This document shows positions 43,946-53,151 of a DNA stretch of 64,000 nt, piece after piece. The translations under genes were made by a program, and so were the position numbers. The notes below the pieces were generated by a model that saw nothing but the letters and a program-made list of their open reading frames with translations, was not told the DNA's origin and made no database searches. Source of the DNA: G963665545 sp963665545 (GTDB taxonomy: Bacteria > Pseudomonadota > Gammaproteobacteria > Xanthomonadales > SZUA-36); the NCBI GenBank assembly GCA_963665545.2, contig CAXXKZ010000015.1, positions 1 to 64,000 of the forward strand, read 5' to 3'. Each line of letters begins with the position of its first letter. Positions within the stretch are counted from its first letter, which is position 1.

Positions 43946-45121
43946 ATGCTGATCAGCTTTTTCTTTATGCTGCGCAAAGCGGGGTTGAAGGTCTCAATCA
44001 CCGAGTTCTTGACCCTGCTGGAAGTGCTGGATAAGCGCCTTGCCGGCACCAGCGTGGATGATTTTTACTATTTGTCGCGGGCCTGCATGGTCAAAGACGA
44101 ATCACACTTCGACCGCTTTGACCGTGCCTTCGGTGCTCACTTCAAGGGCATTGAGGAAATGTTCGGCAACGAGGCGGACGAGATTCCCGAAGAATGGCTG
44201 CGGCGTCAGTTCGATCTGCAACTGACCGAGGAAGAAAAGGCCGCCATCGAAGCCATGGGGGGCTGGGAAAAGCTGATGGAAATCCTCAAGCAACGGCTCA
44301 AGGAACAGGACGAACGCCATGAAGGTGGCAGCAAGTGGATTGGCACCGGTGGCACTTCGCCCTTCGGGGCGTACGGCTACAACCCGGAAGGCATTCGCAT
44401 TGGGCAGGACGGCTCGCGCCATCGCCGGGCCGTCAAAGTCTGGGACAAACGTGAGTACCGCAATCTCGATGACTCAGTGGAATTGGGCACACGCAACCTG
44501 AAAGTGGCCTTGAGGCGCCTGCGCAAGTTTGCCCGCGAGGGCGCGGCCGACGAACTGGATCTGCCGGGCACCATTGATGCAACGGCCAGAAACGGGGGTC
44601 TGCTGGATATCCTGATGGTTCCGGAGCGTCACAATGCGATCAAAGTGTTGTTGTTTCTGGATATTGGCGGATCCATGGATGATCATGTGCGGGCTTGCGA
44701 AGAGTTATTTTCAGCCGCGCGCAGCGAGTTCAAGCACCTCGAGTATTTTTACTTCCACAATTGCGTTTACGAAGGGGTCTGGAAAGACAATACGCGCCGT
44801 CATACCGAGAAAATGCACACCATGCAGGTGCTGCATAAGTATTCGGCGGATTACAAGCTGATCCTGGTCGGCGATGCGACCATGAGCCCTTACGAAATCG
44901 TCCACCCGGGCGGCAGTGTCGAACACTGGAATGAAGAGGCCGGTGCGGTGTGGATGAAGCGCCTGTTAAACACCTATTCCAAGGCCGTGTGGCTCAACCC
45001 CGAGCCACTGAATCGCTGGGATTACACGCCTTCCATCAAACTGATGTCGGAGCTGATGGAGGAACGGATGTATCCCTTGACGGTGAGTGGGCTTGAAGCG
45101 GGGATGCGGGCGTTGACATAG
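43946..45121 (+). CDS. VWA-domain protein (CoxE-like), partner of MoxR
   Basis: 391 residues. The C-terminal half is a von Willebrand factor A-like fold: FLDIGGSMDDH near residue 238 is the MIDAS metal-site segment (DxGGS in this subfamily rather than DxSxS), followed by the FYFHNCVYEGVW strand. The N-terminal about 200 residues are CoxE/DUF-type helical with a glycine-rich linker (GTGGTSPFGAYGYN). It forms the standard MoxR-CoxE pair with the preceding ATPase, 15 bases upstream, so it is an accessory machine of unknown client. No membrane anchor or signal peptide is evident. Confidence 0.88.
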   Translation: MLISFFFMLRKAGLKVSITEFLTLLEVLDKRLAGTSVDDFYYLSRACMVKDESHFDRFDRAFGAHFKGIEEMFGNEADEIPEEWLRRQFDLQLTEEEKAAIEAMGGWEKLMEILKQRLKEQDERHEGGSKWIGTGGTSPFGAYGYNPEGIRIGQDGSRHRRAVKVWDKREYRNLDDSVELGTRNLKVALRRLRKFAREGAADELDLPGTIDATARNGGLLDILMVPERHNAIKVLLFLDIGGSMDDHVRACEELFSAARSEFKHLEYFYFHNCVYEGVWKDNTRRHTEKMHTMQVLHKYSADYKLILVGDATMSPYEIVHPGGSVEHWNEEAGAVWMKRLLNTYSKAVWLNPEPLNRWDYTPSIKLMSELMEERMYPLTVSGLEAGMRALT

Positions 45122-45139
45122 GTGTTGCGCTGTCAAGCT

Positions 45140-46282
45140 CTAGTAGGCGATTGTCTCTCCAATGGTCCGCCAGCGGCCGTCTTTGACGACTGACAGTATG
45201 GTGCCGCTGGCGCCGGTGTGGTCGTGGGGTCCGAATGAATAGGATTGCCCGAAAACACTGTTGTAGTTGTTAATGGACTCGAGAGCCTGCACAAATGACG
45301 CGCGGCTGAGATCCGGCCCGGCACGTTCGAGCGCTTCGATGACGAGGTCGCCCATGACGTAGCCCGCCATGGCCAGGTATTCCGGCTGCCCGTCAAAGCG
45401 TTCCAGGTAACGGTCGAGCCAGTCGCTGACGGCGGGCGGATTATTCTCGTCGGGGTAAAACACCGGTATGCTACTCGATGCAACAAAGCCTTCAGAGGCG
45501 CCACTGCTGATTTCGGCGACGGCGAGCAAAAATGCGGCCTCGGTGCCCACCCATTGGGGCGCGTCCCAGCCCAGTTTATGGGCGGCTTCGAGGATCAATA
45601 TGGTGTCACGGTGGGCGGTGCCCATCAGGATCAATTCACATTGCGCCTTGCGCAGCCTTAACACCGAGGTGGTGAAATCGCTGTCGGCCGGTTTGTGGGC
45701 TGAAACGGCGGCCAGCGACATGCCCAACGCCTCGAGTTGATCCTGCGCACCTTCAAATATTTCCTGCCCGAAATCGGTGTCCTGATAGATCACGCACACG
45801 CTGCTTGCACCGCTTTTTCGAATAAAATGACGGGTCGCAGCCTGTGTGTCCAGGTAATAGATGCCGGCCGCAGTGAATTTTAGGGGCATAAAAGGCTCGG
45901 TCATGTTGCGCGCACCGGTAAACGTACCGAGGGCGGCGACGATCGCAAACACTTTGTCGCGATTGATGAGTTTGTTGGCCACCTGGATGGCCTTGGGCAC
46001 CTGATAACTGGAATCTTTCACGATAAATCGGATTTTCCGGCCATGCACGCCGCCGGTCTCATTGGCTTCTTCAAAGCGCATCCGCACGCCTCTGATGCTG
46101 GTGTTGCCCTGTAATGCCAGTGGGCCTGAAAGATCGGTATGGGAGCCGATGATAATTTCGCTATCGGTGATGCCATTCCCCCCGTCCCGTCTGCTTGAGT
46201 CGACACTCGAGTCTTCGCCACCACAAGCCGTCAAAAGCACAAGCACCGCAACAACAATGGCGCTCAATCGAATCATTTGCAT
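45140..46282 (-). CDS. Branched-chain-type ABC substrate-binding lipoprotein (second, shortened paralogue)
   Basis: 380 residues from the ATG at 46282, four bases from the preceding stop. Lipoprotein signal with LTAC box (VVAVLVLLTACGG). Peripla_BP_6 fold: IGSHTDLSGPLALQGN near residue 40 and QDTDFGQEIFEG near residue 170. Compared with the neighbour at 46284-47492 it lacks about 20 residues between IVAALGTF and TGARNMTEP (the neighbour has NNAVMGLLKEKGIPNLFAIS here), an in-frame gap removing a helix and strand of lobe 1. The two are clear tandem duplicates that have diverged. It probably binds a related carboxylate for the Liv-type permease. Confidence 0.88.
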   Translation of the reverse strand: MQMIRLSAIVVAVLVLLTACGGEDSSVDSSRRDGGNGITDSEIIIGSHTDLSGPLALQGNTSIRGVRMRFEEANETGGVHGRKIRFIVKDSSYQVPKAIQVANKLINRDKVFAIVAALGTFTGARNMTEPFMPLKFTAAGIYYLDTQAATRHFIRKSGASSVCVIYQDTDFGQEIFEGAQDQLEALGMSLAAVSAHKPADSDFTTSVLRLRKAQCELILMGTAHRDTILILEAAHKLGWDAPQWVGTEAAFLLAVAEISSGASEGFVASSSIPVFYPDENNPPAVSDWLDRYLERFDGQPEYLAMAGYVMGDLVIEALERAGPDLSRASFVQALESINNYNSVFGQSYSFGPHDHTGASGTILSVVKDGRWRTIGETIAY

Positions 46283-46283
46283 T

Positions 46284-47492
46284 TCAATAGGTGATTGACT
46301 CGGCCATCTTGTGCCAGCGGCCATCTTTGATCACGGACAAAGTGGATTCAAAAACACCGGCATGGTCTTCGGGGCTGAATGACAGGCGGTAACCGAATAT
46401 GTCGGTATAGTCACTCATCGTTTCCAATGCGGCGACGACGCTCTGGCGTGTTGGATTGGGTCCAGCCATCTCCAGCGCCTTGATGACAACATCCGCGCTG
46501 CGATAACCCTCCAGCGCCGCGTATTCCGGCAGGCCGCCAAAACGTGCGGTCCAGCGTTCCAGCCAGGCGGCCGCTGCGGGTGGGTTGTCGTCTTCAGGGT
46601 ATATCGTCGCCATGTGGTTAAAGGCGTAGTAGCCTTCTGCCGCGCCGCTGGGCAGTTGTGCCAGGGCGTTGCTGTAGGTCGCGTTGCCACCGACAAAGAC
46701 CACGTCCGTCCAGCCCAGCTTTTTGGCCGCCTCCATCACCAAAATTGTGTCGCGGTGAATATTGCCCAAAACGACCAGGTCGCAACCGGCATTGCGAAGT
46801 CGAAGAATGGTTGCGGTAAATTCACTGTCGGTGGGTTTGTGGGCAGCGACAGCGGCCAATTCCATGCCCATCTCCTCCAACTGCGCTTCGACGCCTTCCA
46901 GGACCTCCTGGCCATAATCGGTATCCTGGTAGTCGACGCAGGGCCTGGTGGCCCCCATTTTTTCGATGAAGTATCTGACGATGGCTTTCGATTCATCGAA
47001 ATAGATGCCGCGGCCGCTGAACTGGAGGGGATTGAGGGGTTCAGCCATTGATCTCGCGCCCGAAATGGCAAACAGGTTGGGAATGCCTTTTTCTTTCAGG
47101 AGGCCCATCACCGCGTTGTTCATCGGTGTGCCCATGCCCAGCACGATGGCGAATACTTTGTCGCGGTTGACCAGCTTGTTGGCGGCCTGAACGGCCTTGG
47201 GTACCTGGTAACTCGAATCTTCGACCACCCAGCGAATCTTGCGCCCGTGTATTCCGCCTGCCGCGTTGACTTCATCAATCCGCATACGGGCGCCATTGTT
47301 GATTGCTGTCCCGAGCAGCGCGACCGGCCCGGAAAGATCGTTATGCGATCCCAAGATGATCTCTGTGTCGGTTATGCCATCTACTTTGGCCGCCGCGGAT
47401 CTTGCGCCTGCTGAATCTGAGGTGGATTCTCCGCCACCGCATGCGGCCAGGATGAGCGTGCTCACGCCAAGCGCGATCAGCAATCTATTCAT
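46284..47492 (-). CDS. Branched-chain-type ABC substrate-binding lipoprotein (full-length paralogue)
   Basis: 402 residues. Lipoprotein signal with LAAC box (LGVSTLILAACGG, Cys18). Peripla_BP_6 fold with ILGSHNDLSGPVALLG near residue 46, the DSSYQVPKAVQAANKLV helix near residue 92 and DYQDTDYGQEVLEG near residue 190. It lies downstream of the acyl-CoA synthetase in the liv-like operon and overlaps nothing (TGA, one base, then the next ATG). The ligand is not readable; the CoA-ligase gene in the same operon argues for a fatty or aromatic carboxylic acid rather than an amino acid. Confidence 0.9.
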   Translation of the reverse strand: MNRLLIALGVSTLILAACGGGESTSDSAGARSAAAKVDGITDTEIILGSHNDLSGPVALLGTAINNGARMRIDEVNAAGGIHGRKIRWVVEDSSYQVPKAVQAANKLVNRDKVFAIVLGMGTPMNNAVMGLLKEKGIPNLFAISGARSMAEPLNPLQFSGRGIYFDESKAIVRYFIEKMGATRPCVDYQDTDYGQEVLEGVEAQLEEMGMELAAVAAHKPTDSEFTATILRLRNAGCDLVVLGNIHRDTILVMEAAKKLGWTDVVFVGGNATYSNALAQLPSGAAEGYYAFNHMATIYPEDDNPPAAAAWLERWTARFGGLPEYAALEGYRSADVVIKALEMAGPNPTRQSVVAALETMSDYTDIFGYRLSFSPEDHAGVFESTLSVIKDGRWHKMAESITY

Positions 47493-47547
47493 TTAAAAAC
47501 TCCTTGGTAATGGTCTTGGTACCCGGCTTTGGTGACCGGGCCTGGCT

Positions 47548-49419
47548 TCACGAACCGTACATACTATCAATCAGGTGGGCATATTTCTCGTTCACGACCT
47601 TGCGCTTGAGCTTCATTGTGGGCGTCAGCTCTTCGTCTTCGGCATCCAGCAACTGGTCGATCAGGCTGAACTTCTTGATGGTTTCCACCCGCGCGAACTT
47701 GGTATTGACGTGTTCGATCTCGGCCCAGATGAGGTCCTTGACCTCCTGGGTATGGCACAGGCTGGCGTAGTTGGTGAACGGCACGTCCTGGTCCTGGGCG
47801 TACTTGGTGACATTGTCCAGGTCGATCATGATCAGGCAAGTGAGATAGGGCTTGCGGTCGCCTACAACCACGGCGTCAGAAATGTAGGCCGAAAATTTCA
47901 ACTGGTTTTCGATTTCGCTGGGGGTGATGTTTTTGCCACCGGCAGTGATGATGATGTCCTTCATGCGGTCCATGATGTAGACGAAACCATCTTCATCGAT
48001 GCGACCCACGTCGCCGGTATAAAGCCAGTTGTTCTTGATGGTCTCGGCGGTTTTTTCCGGATTGTTCCAGTAGCCCAAGATCACGCCGGGACTGCGGATC
48101 AGAATTTCACCTTGCTCGGATATCCTGATGTCAACATCGGGCGCTGGCTTGCCGATACTGCCAACGCGTGAATGCTCTTGCGTGTTGCAGGTTGCAAAAC
48201 CAGCGCATTCGGTTTGGCCGTAGCCCTCGAACATGGGTCGGCCGAGCGCCCAGTACCAATCGATCAGGTCCGGTGCGATCGGGGCGGCGCCGGTCGCCAG
48301 CCAGCGGGCTTTGTTGATGCCGAGCGCCTGGCGGATATTTTTGAACACGAAACGGTCAGCGAACCAGTATGGGATGCGTAAAGACCATGGAACGGCCTCA
48401 TTGCGTTGGCGAATGGCGCCCACTTTATGGCCGAGATTGATACTGCGTTCATAAATGAAGCGCGCCAGGGCGGGTGCTTCTTTGAGCTTAATCGCTACCG
48501 AGGAGTGCTGTTTTTCCCACACGCGAGGCACGGCAAAATGGACCGTTGGCGATACTTCCTGCAGATCCTGCACAGTGGTTTCGAGGCTCTCGACGATGTT
48601 GATTTTTGCCTTTGATGAGAGTGAGTTAAAGGTAATAAAAACCCTTGCGGCCACGTGGGCCAGCGGCAAAAAGAGCAGTTGTTCGTCATCCGGAAAGGTC
48701 GGAATGAGGCTGTCCGCGCATACGGTCTGAAACAATATATTTTGCTGGCTGAGCATTGAGCCCTTGGGCCTGCCGGTGGTGCCGGAGGTATAGGTCAGAA
48801 TCATCAGGTCGTGGGGCTGGGCAGCTTCGATTTCATCGAGCCAGCGCGCGGCGTACTTGTCTTGATTCTCGCGGCCCAGTTCCAGCAGCGCTTGCCAGGA
48901 CATGCACTGGGCATCATCAAAGGTACGCAGGCCTTCCATGTCAAAGATGATGATTTTTTCCAGTGTGGGGGCACGCTCGCGCACATCGAGAATTTTGTCG
49001 AGCTGTTCTTCATCCTCGGCAAAATAGAATTTGGTGCCGCTGTCAGTGACCAGGTATTCCACCTGGTCGGGCGCGTCGGTGGGATACACGCCGTTGACCA
49101 CGGCCCCAGCGCAGATGGAACCGAGGTCGGCGAATATCCATTCCTTGTTGATTTCCGAGGCAATGGAGCAGATATCGCCGCGCTGCAGCCCCAGCGCCAT
49201 CAAGCCGATGCCGGCCAGACGCGCATGTTCGCCGTAATCGGTCCAGCTGTACTCATTCCAAATGCCGAAATCCTTCTCACGAATCGCGACCCGGTCTCCT
49301 TCTTCGTTGACACGCTTCCAGAACAACCGCGAAATGGTGTTGCAGCCATCTACCGTGTAGATTTTTGTGCCCTGGTTCGGGGCTGCAGTCGCGGCTGGCT
49401 TGTTGCTGTCTAATTCCAT
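47548..49419 (-). CDS. Long-chain acyl-CoA synthetase, AMP-forming (FadD15-like)
   Basis: 623 residues. It activates a carboxylic acid with ATP and CoA. The P-loop ILTYTSGTTGRPKG near residue 208, YGQTECAG near residue 408, YTGDVGRIDEDGFVYIMDR near residue 465 and the Lys-bearing tail in DDEELTPTMKLKR near residue 600 are conserved. Length and the ending match the FadD15/ACSL-like branch of long-chain synthetases. It lies inside the operon of a branched-chain-type ABC transporter, between livF and the binding proteins, a layout that implies uptake and immediate CoA activation of the transported acid. Confidence 0.92.
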   Translation of the reverse strand: MELDSNKPAATAAPNQGTKIYTVDGCNTISRLFWKRVNEEGDRVAIREKDFGIWNEYSWTDYGEHARLAGIGLMALGLQRGDICSIASEINKEWIFADLGSICAGAVVNGVYPTDAPDQVEYLVTDSGTKFYFAEDEEQLDKILDVRERAPTLEKIIIFDMEGLRTFDDAQCMSWQALLELGRENQDKYAARWLDEIEAAQPHDLMILTYTSGTTGRPKGSMLSQQNILFQTVCADSLIPTFPDDEQLLFLPLAHVAARVFITFNSLSSKAKINIVESLETTVQDLQEVSPTVHFAVPRVWEKQHSSVAIKLKEAPALARFIYERSINLGHKVGAIRQRNEAVPWSLRIPYWFADRFVFKNIRQALGINKARWLATGAAPIAPDLIDWYWALGRPMFEGYGQTECAGFATCNTQEHSRVGSIGKPAPDVDIRISEQGEILIRSPGVILGYWNNPEKTAETIKNNWLYTGDVGRIDEDGFVYIMDRMKDIIITAGGKNITPSEIENQLKFSAYISDAVVVGDRKPYLTCLIMIDLDNVTKYAQDQDVPFTNYASLCHTQEVKDLIWAEIEHVNTKFARVETIKKFSLIDQLLDAEDEELTPTMKLKRKVVNEKYAHLIDSMYGS

Positions 49420-49450
49420 TTTTGCTTATCTATTGCTGCGGTTGCACTCA

Positions 49451-50218
49451 TCATCGCCAGGTTTTGCGCTGTTTCCACCGCCGTCGTCCACGCACCCCTT
49501 GTTCTTTTTGCCCGAGGTAAAATTCCTTGATATCCGTGGCATTTCGCAGCCGCTCGGCAGTGTCTTCCATGACGATACGGCCTACTTCCATGACGTAACC
49601 AAAATCTGCGATGCTCAGCGCCATCCTGGCGTTTTGTTCCACCAGGAACATGGTGACGCCCTGTTCCGTATTCAGTCGCTGGATGATCGCTGCGATCTGC
49701 TTGACCAGAATCGGCGACAGCCCCAGCGACGGCTCATCCAGTAACATGATGGAGGGTTTGAGCATCAAGGCCCGGCCGATGGCAAGCATTTGCTGCTGGC
49801 CGCCGGAAAGAAAGCCCGCCCGGGTTTTTCTTTTTTCCAGCAGGTCAGGGAAGTAGTTGTACACCATTTCCAGATCGGTCTTGATCTGTTTGTCGCGACG
49901 GCTGTAGGCACCCATCCAGAGGTTTTCATCAACGGTCAGAAAAGGAAAGACTTCGCGGCCTTCTGGCACATGGGCCACGCCTCTGCGTGCCAGCACATCC
50001 GGGTCGAGGGCCTGGACCTCTTCACCCGCCAGCTTCACGCTGCCTTTTTGCGGGTCCATCGCGCCGCTGATCGTTTTCAGCACCGTGGTTTTGCCGGCGC
50101 CGTTAGCGCCCAGCAGTGCAACGATTTGACCTTTACGGACTTCAAGGCTGACGCCACGGATGGCCATGACCGGCCCGTAATAGGTCTCGATATTGCGAAG
50201 TTCCAGGAGCGCTGCCAT
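49451..50218 (-). CDS. livF: ABC transporter ATP-binding protein, LivF type
   Basis: 255 residues. Walker A GANGAGKTT near residue 38, signature LSGGQQQMLAIGRAL near residue 138, Walker B IMLLDEPSLGLSP near residue 158. The first lines (ETYYGPVMAIRGVSLEVRKGQIV) are LivF-like. The C-terminus is about 15 residues longer than usual and very basic (RGRRRWKQRKTWR). The gene follows livG after one base. Cytoplasmic partner of the LivH/LivM permease. Confidence 0.92.
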   Translation of the reverse strand: MAALLELRNIETYYGPVMAIRGVSLEVRKGQIVALLGANGAGKTTVLKTISGAMDPQKGSVKLAGEEVQALDPDVLARRGVAHVPEGREVFPFLTVDENLWMGAYSRRDKQIKTDLEMVYNYFPDLLEKRKTRAGFLSGGQQQMLAIGRALMLKPSIMLLDEPSLGLSPILVKQIAAIIQRLNTEQGVTMFLVEQNARMALSIADFGYVMEVGRIVMEDTAERLRNATDIKEFYLGQKEQGVRGRRRWKQRKTWR

Positions 50219-50219
50219 G

Positions 50220-51020
50220 TCAATCGCCCAAGTAAGCTTCAGCGACTGCCGGGTGGCTTTGCACCTCGGCGGGTGAACCGATGGTCAATACAGCGCCGTC
50301 ATCCATTGCCATGACCCGGTCAGAGACATCCGAGACCAGGTTCATGTCATGTTCGACCATGATGACAGTGACGCCAAAGTCTTCATTGATATCCTCCAGC
50401 CAGTAGCTCACGTCCTCTGACTCTTCGGGGTTGAGGCCCGAAGACGGTTCGTCGAGCAAAATCAGTTTGGGTTCAATACACAGGGCGCGGCCAACCTCAA
50501 CCATCTTGCGCACCCCATAGGGCAGGCTGCCAATTACCTGGTCACGGTACTGCTGCAAATCGAGCAGGTCGATAATATTCTCGGCGGTTTTGCGAAAGGC
50601 CAGTTCCTGCCTGACCGTGGCGGGTGTGAACAGTATTTCAGACAGCAGATTGCTGCTGCGGTGCACGTGGCGCCCGATCATCAGGTTGTTCAGAACGGAT
50701 TCGTGTTCAAATAGCTCGGTGTTCTGAAAGGTTCGCGCGATGCCTATTTCTGCAACCTCATGCGGCTCAATGTCGGTGATATCCTGACCATCGAAAGTCA
50801 TCTTCCCGCCGCCTTCGACATCGTAAAGCCGGCTGATCAGGTTGAACACCGTGGTTTTGCCAGCGCCGTTGGGGCCAATAATGGTGAACACTTCGCCCCT
50901 CTTCACATCAAAGCTGACATCCTGTACCGCCCTGACGCCCCCAAAACTGAGGTTCAGCTTGTCTGCACTGAACAAAACTTCAGTCTCGCCAATGCCTTTG
51001 GACTCCGGTGCTGACTTCAT
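50220..51020 (-). CDS. livG: ABC transporter ATP-binding protein, LivG type
   Basis: 266 residues. Walker A GPNGAGKTT near residue 53, signature SLPYGVRKMVEVGRAL near residue 165 (the LivG variant of LSGGQ), Walker B LILLDEPSSGLNPEE near residue 187, and the LivG-type C-terminus that follows (VSDRVMAMDDGAVLTIGSP). It overlaps livM by four bases and is one base from livF. No anomaly. Confidence 0.92.
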   Translation of the reverse strand: MKSAPESKGIGETEVLFSADKLNLSFGGVRAVQDVSFDVKRGEVFTIIGPNGAGKTTVFNLISRLYDVEGGGKMTFDGQDITDIEPHEVAEIGIARTFQNTELFEHESVLNNLMIGRHVHRSSNLLSEILFTPATVRQELAFRKTAENIIDLLDLQQYRDQVIGSLPYGVRKMVEVGRALCIEPKLILLDEPSSGLNPEESEDVSYWLEDINEDFGVTVIMVEHDMNLVSDVSDRVMAMDDGAVLTIGSPAEVQSHPAVAEAYLGD

Positions 51021-52093
51021 TTTACGCGCTCCGTGCGTAGGTACTTTTTCTGGCGCTTGTGGGTGGCCTTTCGATACAGCGGAAATTCTTCGAAATATTG
51101 TCGTATCTTGCGCCAGCGCCCATACATGCCCAATGGTTCGTAGATCAATACGATGATCAGAATAAGGCCAAAAATAGCGGGTTCCAATCCAGGAAGCTGG
51201 GCCACAGCATCCGGCAGGGTGTCGCGCAAGATGGCGATGCCCTGCGGCAACAGCCCAATAAATATCGCGCCGAATATCACGCCATGCAGGGACCCCAGAC
51301 CACCGACAACCACCATCAGCAATAGCATAATCGAAATCATGTAGGTGAAAGCATCTGGCGCCAGGTAGGACAATTTGTGCGCAAACAGACCGCCTGCCAG
51401 TCCGGTAAATGTCGCTGAAATGCCGAAAGCGATGCTTTTGGTGCGCGCCAGATCAATACCCATGCTTTGCGCGGATATCTCCGAATCACGGATGCTGATC
51501 ATGGCCCGGCCGGTGGGTGCGCGGAGCAGATTGCGCGCCGCGAGCAAACACAGCACCAGCACCAGCAGGCACAGGAAATAAAATGTAACCGGTGAACCCA
51601 TGTCCCAACCGAATAATTCCGGTTGAGGTACGGCCATGCCGCGATAGCCGCCGGTGACTGATTCCCATTGGGCGATGACTTGCTCAACGATCATGGCGAA
51701 AGCCAGCGTGGCAATGGCCAGGTAAATGCCGGTCATACGCATGGTGGGCAGTCCAACCAGCGCACCGACCACGCCGGTTAGCAGGGCTGCGGCAATCAGC
51801 GACACCGGGAGCGGCACCCCATGCGCCATAAACCAGGCATGGGCATAAGCGCCAATGGCCAGGAAAGCGGCATGTCCCAGGCTGATCATACCGGTGTAAC
51901 CCACCAGCAACATCAGGCCGATGCCGGCGATGGCGTAAATAAAAACGTAGGAAAACTCACCCAGCAGGAAATCATCGAGGACCAATGGCGCGAGCAGCAT
52001 TACCATCGCCAGCACGCCATACCAGAAACGTTGACCGCTGTGTTTGAACAGGTTGATGTCCTGGTGGTAATGGGTTTTGAAAACGAATCGCAT
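51017..52093 (-). CDS. livM: ABC transporter permease, LivM type
   Basis: 358 residues, about ten membrane helices. GMISLGHAAFLAIGAYAHAW near residue 70 and GLAGGLFAH near residue 240 are LivM marks. A polar tail rich in Lys/Arg follows the last helix (KATHKRQKKYLRTERVK). Overlaps livG by four bases. Together with LivH it forms the membrane channel for a carboxylate or amino-acid-like substrate. Confidence 0.92.
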   Translation of the reverse strand: MRFVFKTHYHQDINLFKHSGQRFWYGVLAMVMLLAPLVLDDFLLGEFSYVFIYAIAGIGLMLLVGYTGMISLGHAAFLAIGAYAHAWFMAHGVPLPVSLIAAALLTGVVGALVGLPTMRMTGIYLAIATLAFAMIVEQVIAQWESVTGGYRGMAVPQPELFGWDMGSPVTFYFLCLLVLVLCLLAARNLLRAPTGRAMISIRDSEISAQSMGIDLARTKSIAFGISATFTGLAGGLFAHKLSYLAPDAFTYMISIMLLLMVVVGGLGSLHGVIFGAIFIGLLPQGIAILRDTLPDAVAQLPGLEPAIFGLILIIVLIYEPLGMYGRWRKIRQYFEEFPLYRKATHKRQKKYLRTERVK

Positions 52094-52105
52094 GTCAGTG
52101 CCTGC

Positions 52106-52975
52106 TCAGACTTTCTTTCGTTGAATGGTCGCAAAAATGCCTTCCGGTCGGACGAAAAGCATCAGCAATAAAATGACATAGGCGCTGGTGTCTGCAAAGC
52201 CGGTGGGCAGGTACAAGCCGGCGAACTGTTCAACGATGCCGATCAGCAACCCACCCACCATCGCGCCCTGAAGTGAGCCGAAGCCGCCGACAATGGCGGC
52301 GGCATATGCCTTTATTCCGATGAAGCCCATTAAAGGATCGATCAGCGATACCGGCGCAACCAGCACGCCGGCCGTCGCCGCGATGCCGGCCGACATGGCC
52401 CAAACGATGGAGAATATGCGTTTTACCGGAATGCCAACGTAGTAAGCCGCCAATTGGTTCTGTGAGGCGGCCTGCATGGCGACGCCCATTCTGGAAAAGC
52501 GGAAAAAAGCATAAAGCAGGCTACATAAAACGATGGTGCCGCAAACAATGGCGATATTTTCATAGCCGATCGCCACCTCGCCCATGCGCATGACGCCGCC
52601 GGCAAAAGGCGAGTCGATGTTGCGTGGCTCATTGCCCCAGATCACACCTGCCACCGCCCTGAGGATGAACCCCAGGCCGATGGTAATCATCAGCACCGCG
52701 AAGGGCGGCTCCCCGATCATCGGCCGCAACAAAATGCGCTCAATCAGCACCCCGATCAGCGCCATGATCAGGACCGTCAGCAGTAAGCCCCAGACGTATG
52801 ACATGCCGGCAGTATTGATTAGGGTAAAAGCGATAAAGGCGCCCAACATCATCATGTCGCCCTGGGCGAAATTGACCATTTCAGTGGCTTTGTAAATGAG
52901 TACGAAGCCCAGCGCGATCAGGCCGTAGACACACCCCTGCGAAATGCCACTGATCAGTAACTGGAGGACTTCCAT
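52106..52975 (-). CDS. livH: ABC transporter permease, LivH type; first gene of the operon
   Basis: 289 residues, eight or so membrane helices. Opening SGISQGCVYGLIALGFVLIY and NFAQGDMMMLGAF are diagnostic of LivH. It lies 12 bases ahead of livM and heads the operon livH-livM-livG-livF-acyl-CoA synthetase-two binding proteins. The 176-base gap to the divergent S9 peptidase gene must carry its promoter; none stood out. Confidence 0.93.
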   Translation of the reverse strand: MEVLQLLISGISQGCVYGLIALGFVLIYKATEMVNFAQGDMMMLGAFIAFTLINTAGMSYVWGLLLTVLIMALIGVLIERILLRPMIGEPPFAVLMITIGLGFILRAVAGVIWGNEPRNIDSPFAGGVMRMGEVAIGYENIAIVCGTIVLCSLLYAFFRFSRMGVAMQAASQNQLAAYYVGIPVKRIFSIVWAMSAGIAATAGVLVAPVSLIDPLMGFIGIKAYAAAIVGGFGSLQGAMVGGLLIGIVEQFAGLYLPTGFADTSAYVILLLMLFVRPEGIFATIQRKKV

Positions 52976-53151
52976 GGACGTTGCTGGTGATTCCTTTTCT
53001 TCGGGTCCGGTTGTTCAGGACCAAAATATTACTGGTATTGCGTGACACTTCGCAACGACGCAGCATAACATGTCGACCTCAAACAGCCGCGCCGGCAAAT
53101 GCTTTCCCGCCAGCGGCGCCAACCCGGCAAACTACTGACAGGTAGAAAAGC

